Shown here one piece after another: positions 50,286 through 61,057 of a stretch of 64,000 nt of DNA. The stretch is from positions 88,137,282-88,201,281 of the forward strand of contig CM056741.1 in assembly GCA_029851415.1 (NCBI GenBank), in the 5' to 3' direction. Origin of the DNA: Eretmocerus hayati. Taxonomy: Eukaryota; Arthropoda; Insecta; Hymenoptera; Aphelinidae. The translations under genes and the position numbers were made by a program. Position 1 is the first letter of the stretch. The number at the start of each line of letters is the position of its first letter. Under the pieces are notes generated by a model that was not told the DNA's origin, searched no databases, and was given only the letters and a program-made list of their open reading frames with translations.

Positions 50286-52102
50286 GCCCAGCGAAGAAGG
50301 TGACTCAACATGAGCTGATTGTTACCATGAAGTAAGTTTCTGTGAAGTTCTTGGACAAGTCTACGTACGATGACTGAATTGTTTTGTAAGATGATCGGAT
50401 GAATCTCATTGTATGATAACGATGAATTTTGCAACCGGCCTCCCACCCGAAGAAGTCCTTGTGGGCAGAAAAATGTGACGAGACGTCGAAAATAACTGGA
50501 TGAAGGCAGTTTACCTTGAGTTTCCATGAATCGGATTCCTTTTGCAAAATGATACCTTTGAATAGCCTTGAAGATTGCATTCTTTGCCGCAAGTAACTCT
50601 GGTCACGTGAGATAACCGTTTGTGCGTTTGTGACGGGCAAGTGAAGCGTTGATTTTCCATCTGAAAATATATGCAACAATTCGGTTGATTTTTGAAAAAG
50701 ACGAGAATTTCTCAAGTGTCTCAAGTACAAACGAGTTTTTCTGATCTTCAAACACAGCGTGAACGCGGACCTCCAAGACTCGATCTGGGTCGATGTTGTT
50801 TTGCGATGGCCATAGGGACTCTTCCGCCGTAATCCATTGGGGGCCGTGCCACCAAAGACTCGAATTTTTCAAATCCTCGACCGTCTGTCCCCGAGTTGCG
50901 AGGTCAGCTGGATTTTCATTCGTAAGACCATATTGCTGGAGGTAGAGACGTTTGAATCTCGCTAACCCTATTGGCTACAAAAGTTACCCAGCGTATCGGT
51001 TCACCCGCCAGCCAATCGAGAGTTGTTTTTGAATCTGACCAACAAAAAATCCTTGTTGCTTGATTTTGGAGCTGTCGATGTACATGATTAACCAAGCGCA
51101 CTGATAAAATGGCTGCATATAGCTCCAATCGTGGTACGCATAATGTCTTCGTGGGAGCAACGCGATTTTTTGATATCAATAAAACTGACGAGTGACCTGG
51201 AATGACGAGGTAAACCGCAGCGGCGTAAGCTGCGCTTGACGCATCGGCAAACCCGTGTAACACCCGATTTGTGTCCGAACTTGTTTGTAGCCATCGAGGT
51301 ATTCTAATCGAATTCAAGCTTGGAATCTGCTCACGAAGTGCAAGCCATTCCTCGAGCAATTTACCGTCAAGTGGTTTATCCCAGTCGATTTTAGCTAACC
51401 AAAATTTCTGAAGGAGAATTTCACACTGGACTAAGAAAGGCGTGAGCCAGCCAAGCAGATCAAATAACCGTGAAACTCCAGAGAGAACAATTCGCTTCGT
51501 TGCGCATGTTGATTCAGCAGGCATGTCTACTTTGAAAAAGAACTCATCCGAGATTGTGGACCATTTTAATCCTAAAGTTGACACGACATCTTCAATGTTT
51601 ACCGAAACCTCAGACTCAGCTTCCGTGTTCAGTCCTTGTAATAACTCAGCACTATTCGCAGCCCATTTTCTAAGTGGAATGAGTGCACGTTGTAATGTAG
51701 CAATCAGTTCATCACGAGAATCGATGGCAATTTTCAGGGTATCTCCCCCTCCAAAAATATCGTCGACGTAGCTCAACAAAAGCAGATTTTTGCGGAAAAT
51801 GGAAATTCTTCGCCATACTTCTCGGCTAGATAAATCAAAACTCTGAGTGCGAGAAATGGCGCACAAGCAGTTCCATATGTTATGGTGAGCAAGTTGAAAT
51901 CGAGAATTCTTGAGGAACGATTATCTCTCCACACGATCCGTTGCCAGTCACAATCGTCCGGATGAATCAATACTTGCCGAAACATTTTAACGATATCGGT
52001 GACGAATACGAACTTGAAAAATCTCCAGCGCATAATGATGTGGGTGATATCCTTTTGGGCCAGGGAGCAAAAAATCATTGATACAATATCCATCACCTCC
52101 AT
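50261..52102 (-). pseudogene. BEL2 reverse transcriptase and RNase H
   Basis: Three frames cover this part. 52102-51773 has DIVKMFRQVLIHP and ITYGTACAPF of the RT palm. 51866-50916 has YVDDIFGGGDT, the catalytic motif, then VLHGFADASSAAYAAAVYL and FCWSDSKTTLDWLAG of RNase H. 50872-50261 has the region before the integrase zinc finger. Frame changes lie near 51800 and 50900. The enzyme would copy the element RNA to DNA in the cytoplasmic particle. Confidence 0.84.
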
Positions 52103-52106
52103 GTTG

Positions 52107-53304
52107 TCATGCGTTGAATATCACTCTTATCATGTTCGTTTTACGCCGAAAAACAGGATGGTGTGGCAAGTAGATCTTCGGTCGATTAGTCTCCTCAGCA
52201 AGCTGCATATGTCCGAGTTCCTCGTACTCCTTCATGAAGCCCGTGTATGCAGCGTCGAGATGTTGATCGCGCTGGCGTTTGCGTTCCGATTGTAGCAAGC
52301 AGGCAGCGTCAATGTCCCTCGAATCGGAAGAATCAGGAATCTTAAGATCTTGTTCAAATGGCAAGCGAACAATTATACGCCCTTCTGGTGTGGAGGACAC
52401 CGTGGACTTGAAATACTTCTCACAATTTTGATCATCGGGGGACACCGGTTTTGGAGAATGAGGAAGTTCCTCTACAACCCAGAATTTTTGGAGTTTTTCT
52501 GATAAGGGATCAACGAAGGCAACATGAAAGGCACTGCAAGATGACGTTGAACTCGCGTCAGACGAGTTAGTGTTCCCAGTGATAAACCAACCAAACACTG
52601 AATTTTGCGCCACAGGGTCATTAATCTTGCCTTTCCTCAAATCTGGTAGAATAATTGATGCATAAACATCAGCAGCTGATACACAATCGACTTTTTGTGG
52701 TGAAGTAAAATTAGGATCGGCCAGTTGAAGGTGTCTCAAATGGAAGCAAGGACTAACATCGACTTTGGTGTCTGGTAGAACACGAGTGAGCTCATTCAAA
52801 ATAAGAGCTGAGAATTCAAGTTGGAAATCAGAGCGTATAAGTGAGCGCAGCTGCATCGAAGCTTCTGAATGTACAGTGAGCCCAGCCTCCCCCCAAGGAA
52901 AGTTACATCTTGTGATATTCTTGTGAATGACAAGCATAAGGCATGAGCTACTCGCTCTGTCAAGAATGATCGTTCTGCCCCGGATCAATAAGTGCTCTAA
53001 CTTCAAGTGATTCCCCCGATGGAGATTCCAAGATCACGCGGGCAGTTGCGAGCAAACAAGTTCTCCCAACTATCGCTGTATTAGCGACAATCTTTGGAGA
53101 CGAGGTGGACGCTTTATCCGATTCATCCGTCTTATTCTCGGGTTTCTTCGTATAAGGACCAGTGTGCAACTTCGTATGATGAGCACCTTTGCAAATTGAA
53201 CAACGGTTTTTAGACTTACAGTCTTTGAGATAACGATTTGAACGTAAGCAGTTGATACACATGCGCTTTTGTTTCACGAGATTATGACGTTGCTTGACTT
53301 CCAA
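52107..53304 (-). pseudogene. BEL2 zinc knuckle, protease and start of Pol
   Basis: 53304-52960 carries CINCLRSNRYLKDCKSK and CSICKGAHHTKLH knuckles and reaches the protease motif ALIDPG before losing frame. 53006-52107 continues with the protease-RT linker, including FGWFITGNTN and PHHPVFRRKTNMIRVIFNA, the opening of the RT domain. A frame change lies near 52970. The protease would cut the Gag-Pol precursor. Confidence 0.82.
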
Positions 53305-54500
53305 TTTGCAAAATTCTCACACATATGAATGTCGTGCTTGTCTTTACAGCAAGGGCGAGTAGGTAAATTTTCCGTGGACGGGGCTGCTGTTGAACCCGAT
53401 TTGTTGTTTGATCCTACATTGGCAACATTCACAGCTAGGGGATTTTTTGGACTAGTGTTTTGAGTGGAAGAACGAGGCTTGGACGAGCTTTGATTTTGAT
53501 TTGATGCCGAGTTGAGTGCAGCATAAACAGCTGCTGATTCGAGCGCGCAAATGCGGTTTTCAATGAATTTCAATAAGTCACTATAACTCTAGAAACCTGG
53601 CACTGACATTTGATTAAGTTTCCAAGCCTCACGAGTGCTAGGGTCTAATTTGCTGACGACGCAGTACACGATAAAACAATCCCAAGTATCTACAGGACAT
53701 GCGAGGTCTTTGAAACCTTGCACCACTCGTTCGGCCTTGTTCAAAAGCTCATTGAGTTTGGCAGGTGACTTTTCTGTCAATGGTTTCAACGACTGAAGCG
53801 CGTGGATATGTGTGGTCGTTCGACGCCGAGGATGGTCATAACGACGACAAAGTTTGTCCCAAGATGGTCTAAAATTTGTGCCTTCAGGTGGAGTACCTCT
53901 CAGCATCTCAGCTGCCGACCCTTGTACCGCGTCAAGAAGATATTAAATTTTGATTCCATTACTATAAGCTTTATTCATCACAGTTGCTTAAAACCGAGGT
54001 TGAAAAACTTCCCAATCCTCTTGCTCACCTGAGAAAGTCGGCATAGCAATTGGAGGGACTGACTGAATTTCCGAAGCTGACTTGAGAAATCTTTCGAACT
54101 GATATGATTGCTGAGCTAGAATTTGTGAAAAAGTGACTGGATCGGTACAAGTATTCTGCATTGAAGCATTTTGTTCAGTTTGAGCAAGGGGAAGCAGCCA
54201 AGACTGCACTGTACCATGGTGTCGTGCTACTGCATCCTCAATTTCAGGGAAAAAATCCTCCTCAAAAAATTTATCATCTGGCAAAATGGCTTCATGTGCA
54301 TAAGCAAACTCATGATGAGCTTTGAATTCTATCCAGTAATCTGTCAGGTCACTGAGTTTTTTCGACACGTACGCAGCTTGTTTGCGCTCTTGCTCCGTTT
54401 TTGATTTCTTAGCATTTTCAATGAAATTAGTGATGTGTCTCCTAAGACGTTCTAATCTTTTGATTTTCAAACTCAAGTCTGCTGCTGACGTATCAGCCAT
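53274..54500 (-). pseudogene. BEL2 Gag, fragmented
   Basis: The likely start is at 54500 (MADTSAADLSLKIKRLERL). The helical N-terminal region runs to 53988, with MPTFSGEQEDWEVF, typical of BEL Gag. Homology continues in other frames at 53906-53589 (capsid helices, LLRGTPPEGTNFRPSWDKL-like region) and 53573-53274 up to the first Cys/His knuckle. At least two frame disruptions occur, around 53950 and 53580. Confidence 0.8.
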
Positions 54501-55615
54501 GATTTTGAGTTTGGAAATGAAAACAAGCCAAAAACAACTCCACAATTGAACACAATAAAACTTAGAATCACGTACCCAAGGTGCACGTAAAATTCCAAAA
54601 AATTGACTAGATTGAATAGGATTGTGATAGGACAAGGACAAGGCACAAGGCACAAGCAAGGGTATTCCAGGAAACAAGGACAGATAGCACAAGTGATCAC
54701 ATGTACATATAGTTAGCCACGTACACGAGGGAGCACTAGATCAGCTGAGCGTGACTCGCTGATTGAATATTACTGCTTGCAAGTATAATGCTCGACCATA
54801 CGAGCATACCGCAGCAGCCGAGTCTGTCCACGCGACGCAACAAGAGCGAGAAAGACAGCGCTAAAAACAGCTGATCAAGTATCGCGAGTATTGGAGTTAA
54901 TAGACTCGGTGAGCGAGCCACGCAGCGAGGGACGGTAGCACACACATAGCGTGCATGAATGTGTAGTATGCAACAACTATAGTTGCCTCTAGTGGGCAGC
55001 GGATGGGGCGGGTGGGAGGGGAACAACGCGAGAGCGCGCAATTTCGCGCCTCGCACAAGATTTGACTTCAAATGGTGTGAGTGTATGTACTATATATAAG
55101 GAACGATACAGCACTCACCCACCGCGGCTGGATTGCTGCAGCTTCCCCTCTCCTCCTTTGCCCTCCTCGCTGCTTCCAAGGATTCCGGAAGGTGCTCGAC
55201 GTCGCTGAGGCAGGACGCCGAGACGACAGCAACGTTGACCCGAAGCGCTGATGATGATGCACTCGGGTACGGGTCACTGCACGCTGCGACCGATGACTGT
55301 CGCAGGGCTGCTGCCTCCTTCCTGTCAAGCCTCGCCTCCTGGCGAGGTGGTCCGCTGCGTCGACGATCGCCTCTGCGCCGGTGCCTGGGCCACCTCAGAG
55401 AGGCCCCGGTGCTGGTGCACGGGTGTTGAATAAGCACGAGTGTGCGGTGCGATTATTGTTGCGACCACACTAGCATACAGCACTGCACTATAAAATGAGC
55501 CCGCGACACTCTCGAGTTTTTCCGCGCGCGCGCAACAGTTTGCGATTCTCGCACGCGACTCGATTTTCGCGAGAACTAAAAAATGGCACGATTTCAACCA
55601 CGCTCTGCTACCAAA
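54501..55615 (-). other. BEL2 leader and primer-binding region
   Basis: Directly after the 5' LTR the minus strand reads TTTTGGTAGCAGAGCGTGG, the type of primer-binding site found next to insect BEL LTRs. The rest of the 1.1-kb leader has no Gag homology. A GC-rich stretch at about 55120-55440 with overlapping frames may be an older insertion. Confidence 0.7.
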
Positions 55616-56780
55616 ATGTTGGGGCGAGGTGTTCTGACGGAACCTCGGAGCCCATTCGAGTGTGGAGAAATCGTGGGAAAAAGAAGAGGGTTCACAAATA
55701 ACACTCACGAGATATAGAGCAGTGTTGGCTCAGTCGGTAGCGTGCTAGCTTCGGAATCAACACTGCTCGAGGGGTCGTGGGTTCGATTCTCGGCGAAATC
55801 ACTCGGAAATTTTTTCTGAGGTTTTTTCGACGGGAAAAGGAGTCATCACACCCCGCCTGCTTTGGAATGGCGTTTTCCCCGGGATTAACCTTCAGAGGAA
55901 TCCTGGGTTCTCCCATTTCACGAGGTCCGACTAGCGGGCCTTGGGCGAATGCGAAGCAGGGGGAGGGTGGGTAACGTACGTGGGTAACGACGTGCCTTCC
56001 TAAGTGCACGGGGAGGTGCGGAGAATGTCGGCCTTACCGGCATTGGAGTTTGAGTCTCACCAAATCATGGCCTTGCAAACCATGAAGAGGCTCTCTCCGG
56101 GAACGCTAAGGGTACAGCGGATCCGATGGCTCACTTTGTAAGACAGGGAATGTCGGCCTTACCGGCATTGGAGAGAGGCATCCCATGGCTGCAAACCATG
56201 GCGTAGGTCACTTCGGGGAAGCTGGAATCCACAAGTGGAGGAAAAATTCGGGCATAACCCTTCACACCGAGGTGGTAAAGGGGCCCCCCGTGCTAGGCCC
56301 AGGGGGCTGCACGGTGATCTCGGAAAAAAAACACTCTCTAGATATAATGAGAGAAAAGTATCACTATATTCTAAAAAATAGGTGTAAGAACAGAGGGTAA
56401 AAAAGATGAGAATCGCGGAGAATCGCTTGCGCGGCGCGGGGGAAAAGGAAGAGAGAGAGAAAGTATCGCAAATTAGAGAAAAACTACTTGTCGCGGGCGG
56501 GCACCGATGCGAGATAGGTACTCGGGCGCGACGAAGCTAGAGCTGCACACCTTGCAAGCTCCACGGACCGATGGCTAACTAACGCGAACCGAGCAATGAG
56601 CAAAGCTTGACGTGAGAATCCTCGGTCGTTGTTCTGGTCAGCCGATGCAATTTTGGCCAATGAGGTGACAACCATCAATCATGCGAGAGTAGGGAGAGTG
56701 AAGACAACGACCGAGCATTTGACATCGAGCAGGCTCCAATATATAGGCATGAAGTTTAGATGCTCGCGCGCACCCGAACA
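55616..56780 (-). repeat. BEL2 5' LTR, interrupted by a SINE
   Basis: Runs from ATGTTGGGGCGAG (inner edge, next to the primer-binding region) to CGAACA (outer edge), where the satellite resumes with CGGAT. A minus-strand CTATATATTGG near 56740 is a plausible promoter TATA box. The LTR sequence is interrupted between 55717 and 56330 by a tRNA-derived SINE. Both LTR parts match the split 3' LTR closely. Confidence 0.87.
55717..56330 (+). mobile_element. tRNA-derived SINE inserted in the BEL2 5' LTR
   Basis: The head has pol III boxes TTGGCTCAGTCGGTAG (A) and GGGTTCGATTCTC (B) and a tRNA-like layout. The body is about 500 bp, contains GAATGTCGGCCTTACCGGC twice and CATGGxxxGCAAACCATG-like inverted words, and ends in a run of A. 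Flanks ACACTCACGAGATATA and ACACTCTCTAGATATA (55701-55716 and 56331-56346) are a 16-bp target duplication with two changes. The matching LTR copy at about 17385 lacks the insert. Transposition would need LINE-encoded enzymes. Confidence 0.82.
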
Positions 56781-57785
56781 CGGATCCACCCGGATGAGTG
56801 GCAATGACATCGGCTACGGTCAGATACGAATACACGGATGGGCACGGGTGCACGGGTCAACACGAATACGAAGTCACCCGGATGCATAGAACGGACATAC
56901 ACGGATACCAACAGATCGGCACGGATGCGGATTCACACGTATGACTGGTAATGTCATCGTCTACGGGTGGATACGGGTACACGGACGGCCACGGGTAGGA
57001 AGACGACAGTCCCCCAAAACGGATAGGCACGGATGCACGGGTCGACACGGATACGGAGTCACCCGGATGCCTACAACGGACAGACACGGATACCCAAGGA
57101 TCGGTACGGATACGATTTCACACGTATAACCCTCGATGACATCAGCTACGGGTGGATACGGGTACACGGATCGCCACGGATAAAACGACGACCAACGGAT
57201 CGGCACGGATGAGAGAGTCACACGGATGATGTGACCATAACAACATAAAACGGATCGGCACGGATGAGAGAGTCACACGGATGATGTGACCATAACAACA
57301 TAAAACGGATAGACACGGATTCCCAACGCATAGGCACGGGTGCACGGGTCAACAAGGATCTGGAGTCACCCGGATGCATGATACGGACAGACACCGTACC
57401 CACGGATCGGCATGGATACGGATTCATACGTATGACTGGCAATGATGTCGGCTACGGGTGGATGAGGGGTACACGGACGGCCACGAGTATAACGATGACG
57501 GTCTCTCAAAACGGGTAGACGGGGATGCGCAACGGATAGGTACGGATACGGATTCACACGGATGAGTGGCAATGACATGGCTACGGTCCGGATACGGGTA
57601 CACGGATAGCCACGGTTAAGACCACGACAGTCCCTCAAATCGGATAGGCGCGCGTGCACGGGTCAACACGGAGCCGGAGTCACCCGGATGCATAAAACGG
57701 ACCGACACGGATACCCACGGATCGGCGGGGATACGGAGTCACACGGATGGGTGTGCCATAGCAACATGGAACGGATAGACACGGA
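56781..57785 (+). repeat. ACGGAT/ACGGGT satellite, right continuation
   Basis: Same word families and same orientation as 13591-17291, starting immediately at the BEL2 boundary with CGGATCCACCCGG. It holds a perfect local duplication of an ATCGGCACGGATGAGAGAG-containing unit near 57200 and 57256. It ends near 57785 in unrelated sequence. Confidence 0.88.
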
Positions 57786-58286
57786 AGTAGAGGTGCTACA
57801 CGAAGATCCAACAATTTTAAATTTAATTGGACACTTTGTCCATTTAAAATACATGGGGAAGCCGTCTGAGCGAAAAGCATCGGAGGTATATGAAAATCGC
57901 ACGTTGAAAATGCTCTGTCTCCCACAGCCCCCTTTTACAGTATGCTCAGCAGGTCATGGTGCAACACCATGCTCTGCAGACCACGGTGCATCCAGCACAT
58001 GTATGCTCTGCATACCACGGTGCTACCTGTATCCAGCGCATAAGGCTATGTCAATATATGTCGGGCAGACCGAGGCTTGAATATCCGTGGCTATACAGCC
58101 GTTTGAGGATTCTACAATTCATTGCCGTCATTGTCCCCCACAACGAGTTTGCTGCCGCCCTCCTCCTCCTCATCGCAGCAAGTCATCGTTCTTACGTGTA
58201 TCCGCCGCCACCGTTGCCCTCGTCCTCGCAACAAGTTCTCGCTCCCACATATAGCCACCGTTGCCCGCATCACCAAACCCTCTCTC

Positions 58287-58341
<55 letters not shown>

Positions 58342-58652
58342 CTCTCTCTTTCAATATTCACTCTATCACCAAGATGAGTTCTCTTCACCTCTTTCGCTCA
58401 CTCTTGCTCTACCCGAGACTGCTAACATTCATTCCGTTAGAATGGAACTTTAAATGTATAGGAAGTATTATACTTTAAACTACACCAATACCTCTCTCGC
58501 TCACTCTTTCTGTGCCGAGACAGTTAACATTCATGCTGTTAGAATGGAACTTTGAATGTATAGGACGTATCATACTTTAAACTACACCATCCCTATGATA
58601 TCTTATATGGAAGACGAATGCAACTCCTTCTCCTCTACAGGGGGAAAACCAT
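57786..58652. other. Low-complexity spacer before V2
   Basis: Contains short repeats of ATGCTCTGCA and CCACGGTGC (57940-58030), a CT microsatellite at 58279-58345, and a tandem duplication of about 100 bp holding GTTAGAATGGAACTTT (near 58436 and 58538) and ACTTTAAACTACACCA. A frame at 57688-58080 starts in satellite and shows no domain. The left end of V2 is probably here but no terminal repeat is visible. Confidence 0.5.
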
Positions 58653-59969
58653 ATGTTGAAAATTCCTTTGTGGAGTATTCAGTCGTCTAACAGATCTCTG
58701 TTCATTCGCTGTGCTCTCTCTCTCTATCTCTCCTTGTGTATCATGTCTGCAATCAAAATGATTCGTGTGTGTTCTATCACGGTGTTGACCATGTACTATT
58801 GTTACTTATATCATGGTCAGTCAATAATTCAACTGTTTGCCAAGAAAGAAGAACCTGTGGAAGTGAAAGTTAATTCCACTTGGTTCTATCTACAGTGTAC
58901 ATGCACACTGATTGTGGTTCTAAGTTTTACAATGTGTTTGAAGAATATAGTTGAAAAACGGAAGAAACTCGAGATAAAGAAGGGACTCATGCTTCTTCAA
59001 GAAAAAATGATTAAGTATGATGCAGCATTAGAGAGTGATGCATCGCTCAAGGACTTGGAACATGAGGAACCTCTGTTGGTAGCAAATCATGATAGATTTG
59101 TGCTGTTCCCAATTAAATGGTCTTTCATCTGGCGACTCTACAAAAAAGCAGAGGGATCCTTCTGGGCTGCTGAGGCGGTGGATGTTTCCAAGGATCTATC
59201 TGATTGGAATCAATTGAATGAGAGTGAAAGAAACATCATTTCTCATGTTCTCGCGTTTTTTACCGCCTCAAATACTACATTGAACAAAGATTTAATTCTG
59301 AACTTATGTAAGAAAGTTCGGATCCCAGAAGCGAGGTCCTTCTACGGCTTTCAAATAGCCATGGAGAATATCCATCATGAGATGTACGCACGGCTTCTGG
59401 ATACATATGTCACTGATGACATATACAGAGAATTCCTCCTCAACACGTCACGTATACAGAAGTGTATATCGATGAAGATGGAATGGAGTTTAAAGTGGAT
59501 TAACAACTGTTCAACGTCGTTTGCTGAGAGGTTGGTAGCATTAATAGCTCTCAAAGAACTCTTCTTCAGCAGCAGTTTTGCAGTAATTTCCTGGTTCGAG
59601 CATAGAAATCTCCTACCAGGTCTTTCATATGCAAATAGACTCATTTACAGAGATCATGACTTACATAGTCATTTTTCATGCGTACTTCTCAAGAGTCTTG
59701 AAAGGAAACCATCGGAAGCGAAAGTTAAAGAAATTATCATGAGTGCTGTGGATGTGGAGAAGAAATTCATCCATGAGTTTCTTTCGCTAACATCAGTTGG
59801 AATGGATAGAACTCTAATGAATCAACATGTTGAATATGTTGCTGACTGGTTACTAATAAATTTGGGGAATATGCCAGCCTTCGGTGGTGGAAACCGTCTT
59901 CCATTCGTCAAAAAGGTTTCCTTCAAAGGAAAAAGGCCATACATTCAACATAACGGTATCAGAGAATAA
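58653..59969 (+). CDS. R2-like ribonucleotide reductase homologue, metal ligands lost, N-terminal membrane segments
   Basis: An unbroken 438-codon frame; Met31 (58743) is an alternative start. Residues 38-53 and 77-96 are hydrophobic and look like two membrane segments, followed by a Lys-rich linker. R2 homology runs from about residue 147 to 405. D177, E238, H241, Y245 and H338 match ligand or radical positions, but the equivalents of mouse E233 and E267 are K301 and H335, so a diiron site should not form. The C-terminal R1-docking tail is replaced by a short basic end (KGKRPYIQHNGIRE). Known precedent for a ligand-poor R2 partner is yeast Rnr4. A structural, regulatory or decoy role, membrane-bound, is inferred. 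The open frame despite lost ligands suggests selection. It has the same place and orientation as the V1 R2. Confidence 0.85.
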   Translation: MLKIPLWSIQSSNRSLFIRCALSLYLSLCIMSAIKMIRVCSITVLTMYYCYLYHGQSIIQLFAKKEEPVEVKVNSTWFYLQCTCTLIVVLSFTMCLKNIVEKRKKLEIKKGLMLLQEKMIKYDAALESDASLKDLEHEEPLLVANHDRFVLFPIKWSFIWRLYKKAEGSFWAAEAVDVSKDLSDWNQLNESERNIISHVLAFFTASNTTLNKDLILNLCKKVRIPEARSFYGFQIAMENIHHEMYARLLDTYVTDDIYREFLLNTSRIQKCISMKMEWSLKWINNCSTSFAERLVALIALKELFFSSSFAVISWFEHRNLLPGLSYANRLIYRDHDLHSHFSCVLLKSLERKPSEAKVKEIIMSAVDVEKKFIHEFLSLTSVGMDRTLMNQHVEYVADWLLINLGNMPAFGGGNRLPFVKKVSFKGKRPYIQHNGIRE

Positions 59970-60097
59970 GGGGTGGAAATCCAGTGGAGGGTCCACAAAG
60001 TTTACCATCGACTCGGACTTTAAAAAAAAAAAAAACTTAAAACAAAAGAAAAAAAATTACTGCTCATGCTTTAAGTATAAGAAGAGAGGGGGAACAG

Positions 60098-60105
60098 TAT
60101 ATAAG
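60098..60105 (+). promoter_or_regulatory. TATA box for the short V2 gene
   Basis: TATATAAG lies 42 bp before the ATG at 60140, a normal spacing for a short leader of roughly 10 to 15 bases. The preceding sequence is purine-rich (60060-60092). Confidence 0.55.
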
Positions 60106-60139
60106 TTAGCATCGACACATATAAAGCGTTAGTTCAACA

Positions 60140-60570
60140 ATGTTCTCAATAGGAAGAGACGGTGAGTGTTACTTAAAAAAGATTTAATCTCTCTCTTTCT
60201 CTCTCTTTAATAAAATTTCCTCTTCTTTCTAGGGCAACTAGAAGTAATCAACGCGCTCATAAATTATGAGCGAGATTACGTTTACGGTGATTCATTTATC
60301 CACTACTGTATAGCATATCAACATTTAAACGTCTCACACAGATTTTCAATTGTGTTTGAGCTAACTGGCGGACATTCAATTCTATCAGTCTTCACTTACC
60401 ACAGACTTGACGATGGAATTTTTGAGATTGATGAGAACACAAATGGCTATAATAGATGCTTACCAAAAACGTACTACAAAATTGGGAACATTAAAGAAAT
60501 TGCTGGTTTTATCTGGCATTGCAGACACCACCTCTCAAACATTCAAGTGGTTGATTTGAAAAGGAGGTAA
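60140..60570 (+). CDS. Short spliced V2 accessory protein, unknown
   Basis: Exon 1 is 60140-60161, encoding seven codons plus one base. A 71-bp intron (60162-60232) starts GTGAGT and ends in a strong pyrimidine tract and TAG. Exon 2 runs from 60233 to the TAA at 60568-60570. The product is about 119 residues, with EVINALINYERDYVYGDSF near the start and FELTGGHSILSVFTYHRL in the middle. I recognise no family. The last codons (AAAAGGAG|GTAAGT) could also be a donor site leading to a further exon. A TATA box precedes it. It lies between the R2-like gene and the integrase of V2; V1 has no counterpart in its shorter gap. Confidence 0.55.
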
Positions 60571-60671
60571 GTTGAATAAATGATGTTTTCATTCCTCAAT
60601 GGTGAGTGCGGCGAATGATATTAAATATTTCCATTCAGTCATTCTAGGTTACAGATTCAACCAGGAAGATA

Positions 60672-60743
60672 GTTGGAATAGCTCAGTGGGAGAGTGTATG
60701 ACTGAAGATCGCAATGTTCTCGCTTCGATCCAGAGTTCCAACA
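60672..60743 (+). tRNA. tRNA-Phe(GAA)-like sequence, degenerate
   Basis: A 72-nt cloverleaf-like sequence with a 7-bp acceptor stem (GTTGGAA with TTCCAAC), D arm TAGCTCAGTGGGAGAG and anticodon loop CTGAAGA with GAA at 60704-60706. The anticodon stem has one A-C mismatch and the T stem (CTCGC with CAGAG) pairs badly. It is probably a pseudogene or SINE head derived from tRNA-Phe rather than a working tRNA. Confidence 0.5.
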
Positions 60744-60786
60744 ATCGTCGAATCAGTTCCGCAAATAAGCTATGAGGTTCACCAAA

Positions 60787-60858
60787 GCCGAAATAGCTCA
60801 GTTGGTAGAGCTTATGACTATAATGATGCGGTCCTCAGTTCGAGTCCGAGTTTCGGCG
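60787..60858 (+). tRNA. tRNA-Phe-derived sequence with altered anticodon arm
   Basis: The acceptor stem (GCCGAAA with TTTCGGC) and D arm (TAGCTCAGTTGGTAGAGC) are of tRNA-Phe type and the T arm pairs with one mismatch. The anticodon position reads ATA and its stem does not close properly. It is followed by T-rich sequence that could end pol III transcription. It is the second tRNA-like copy within 120 bp, both in V2. Confidence 0.45.
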
Positions 60859-61057
60859 AAAATTTTTTCTTTCTTTAAAAAATTTTTTGATTTTTTTCTT
60901 CAATTTTTCTATTTCTTTCATTTTTTTGAAAAATTTTTCCCCTTCCCTCCTTAATATCTGTTACGAGTGAAAATATGTGAGGTACGTTTGAATGAATAAA
61001 AAATGCTGTCATTCATTTTTTAAAAAAAGTGTAATTTTCTTTTATTTCTCAAACAAT

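Larger units (their letters stand above)
48586..55615 (-). mobile_element. BEL2: BEL/Pao retrotransposon internal region
   Basis: On the minus strand the order is primer-binding region beside the 5' LTR, leader, gag, protease, RT, RNase H, integrase, polypurine tract and 3' LTR. Several frame breaks make it defective. It is inserted in the ACGGAT satellite with CGGAT at 17287-17291 and 56781-56785. Once the 30.8-kb block and the SINE are removed, the two LTRs are about the same length, near 540 bp. Confidence 0.88.

Noticed and set aside
56781..57785. The 55.6-56.8 kb LTR as an unrelated solo LTR
   Set aside because: Primer-binding sequence adjoins it on the minus strand, the polypurine tract and split 3' LTR lie at the other end of the BEL2 coding region, and CGGAT flanks both outer edges. 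It is the 5' LTR of BEL2.
58112..58478. Open frames with long Ser-Leu or Glu-Arg runs
   Set aside because: They result from the CT microsatellite at 58279-58345.
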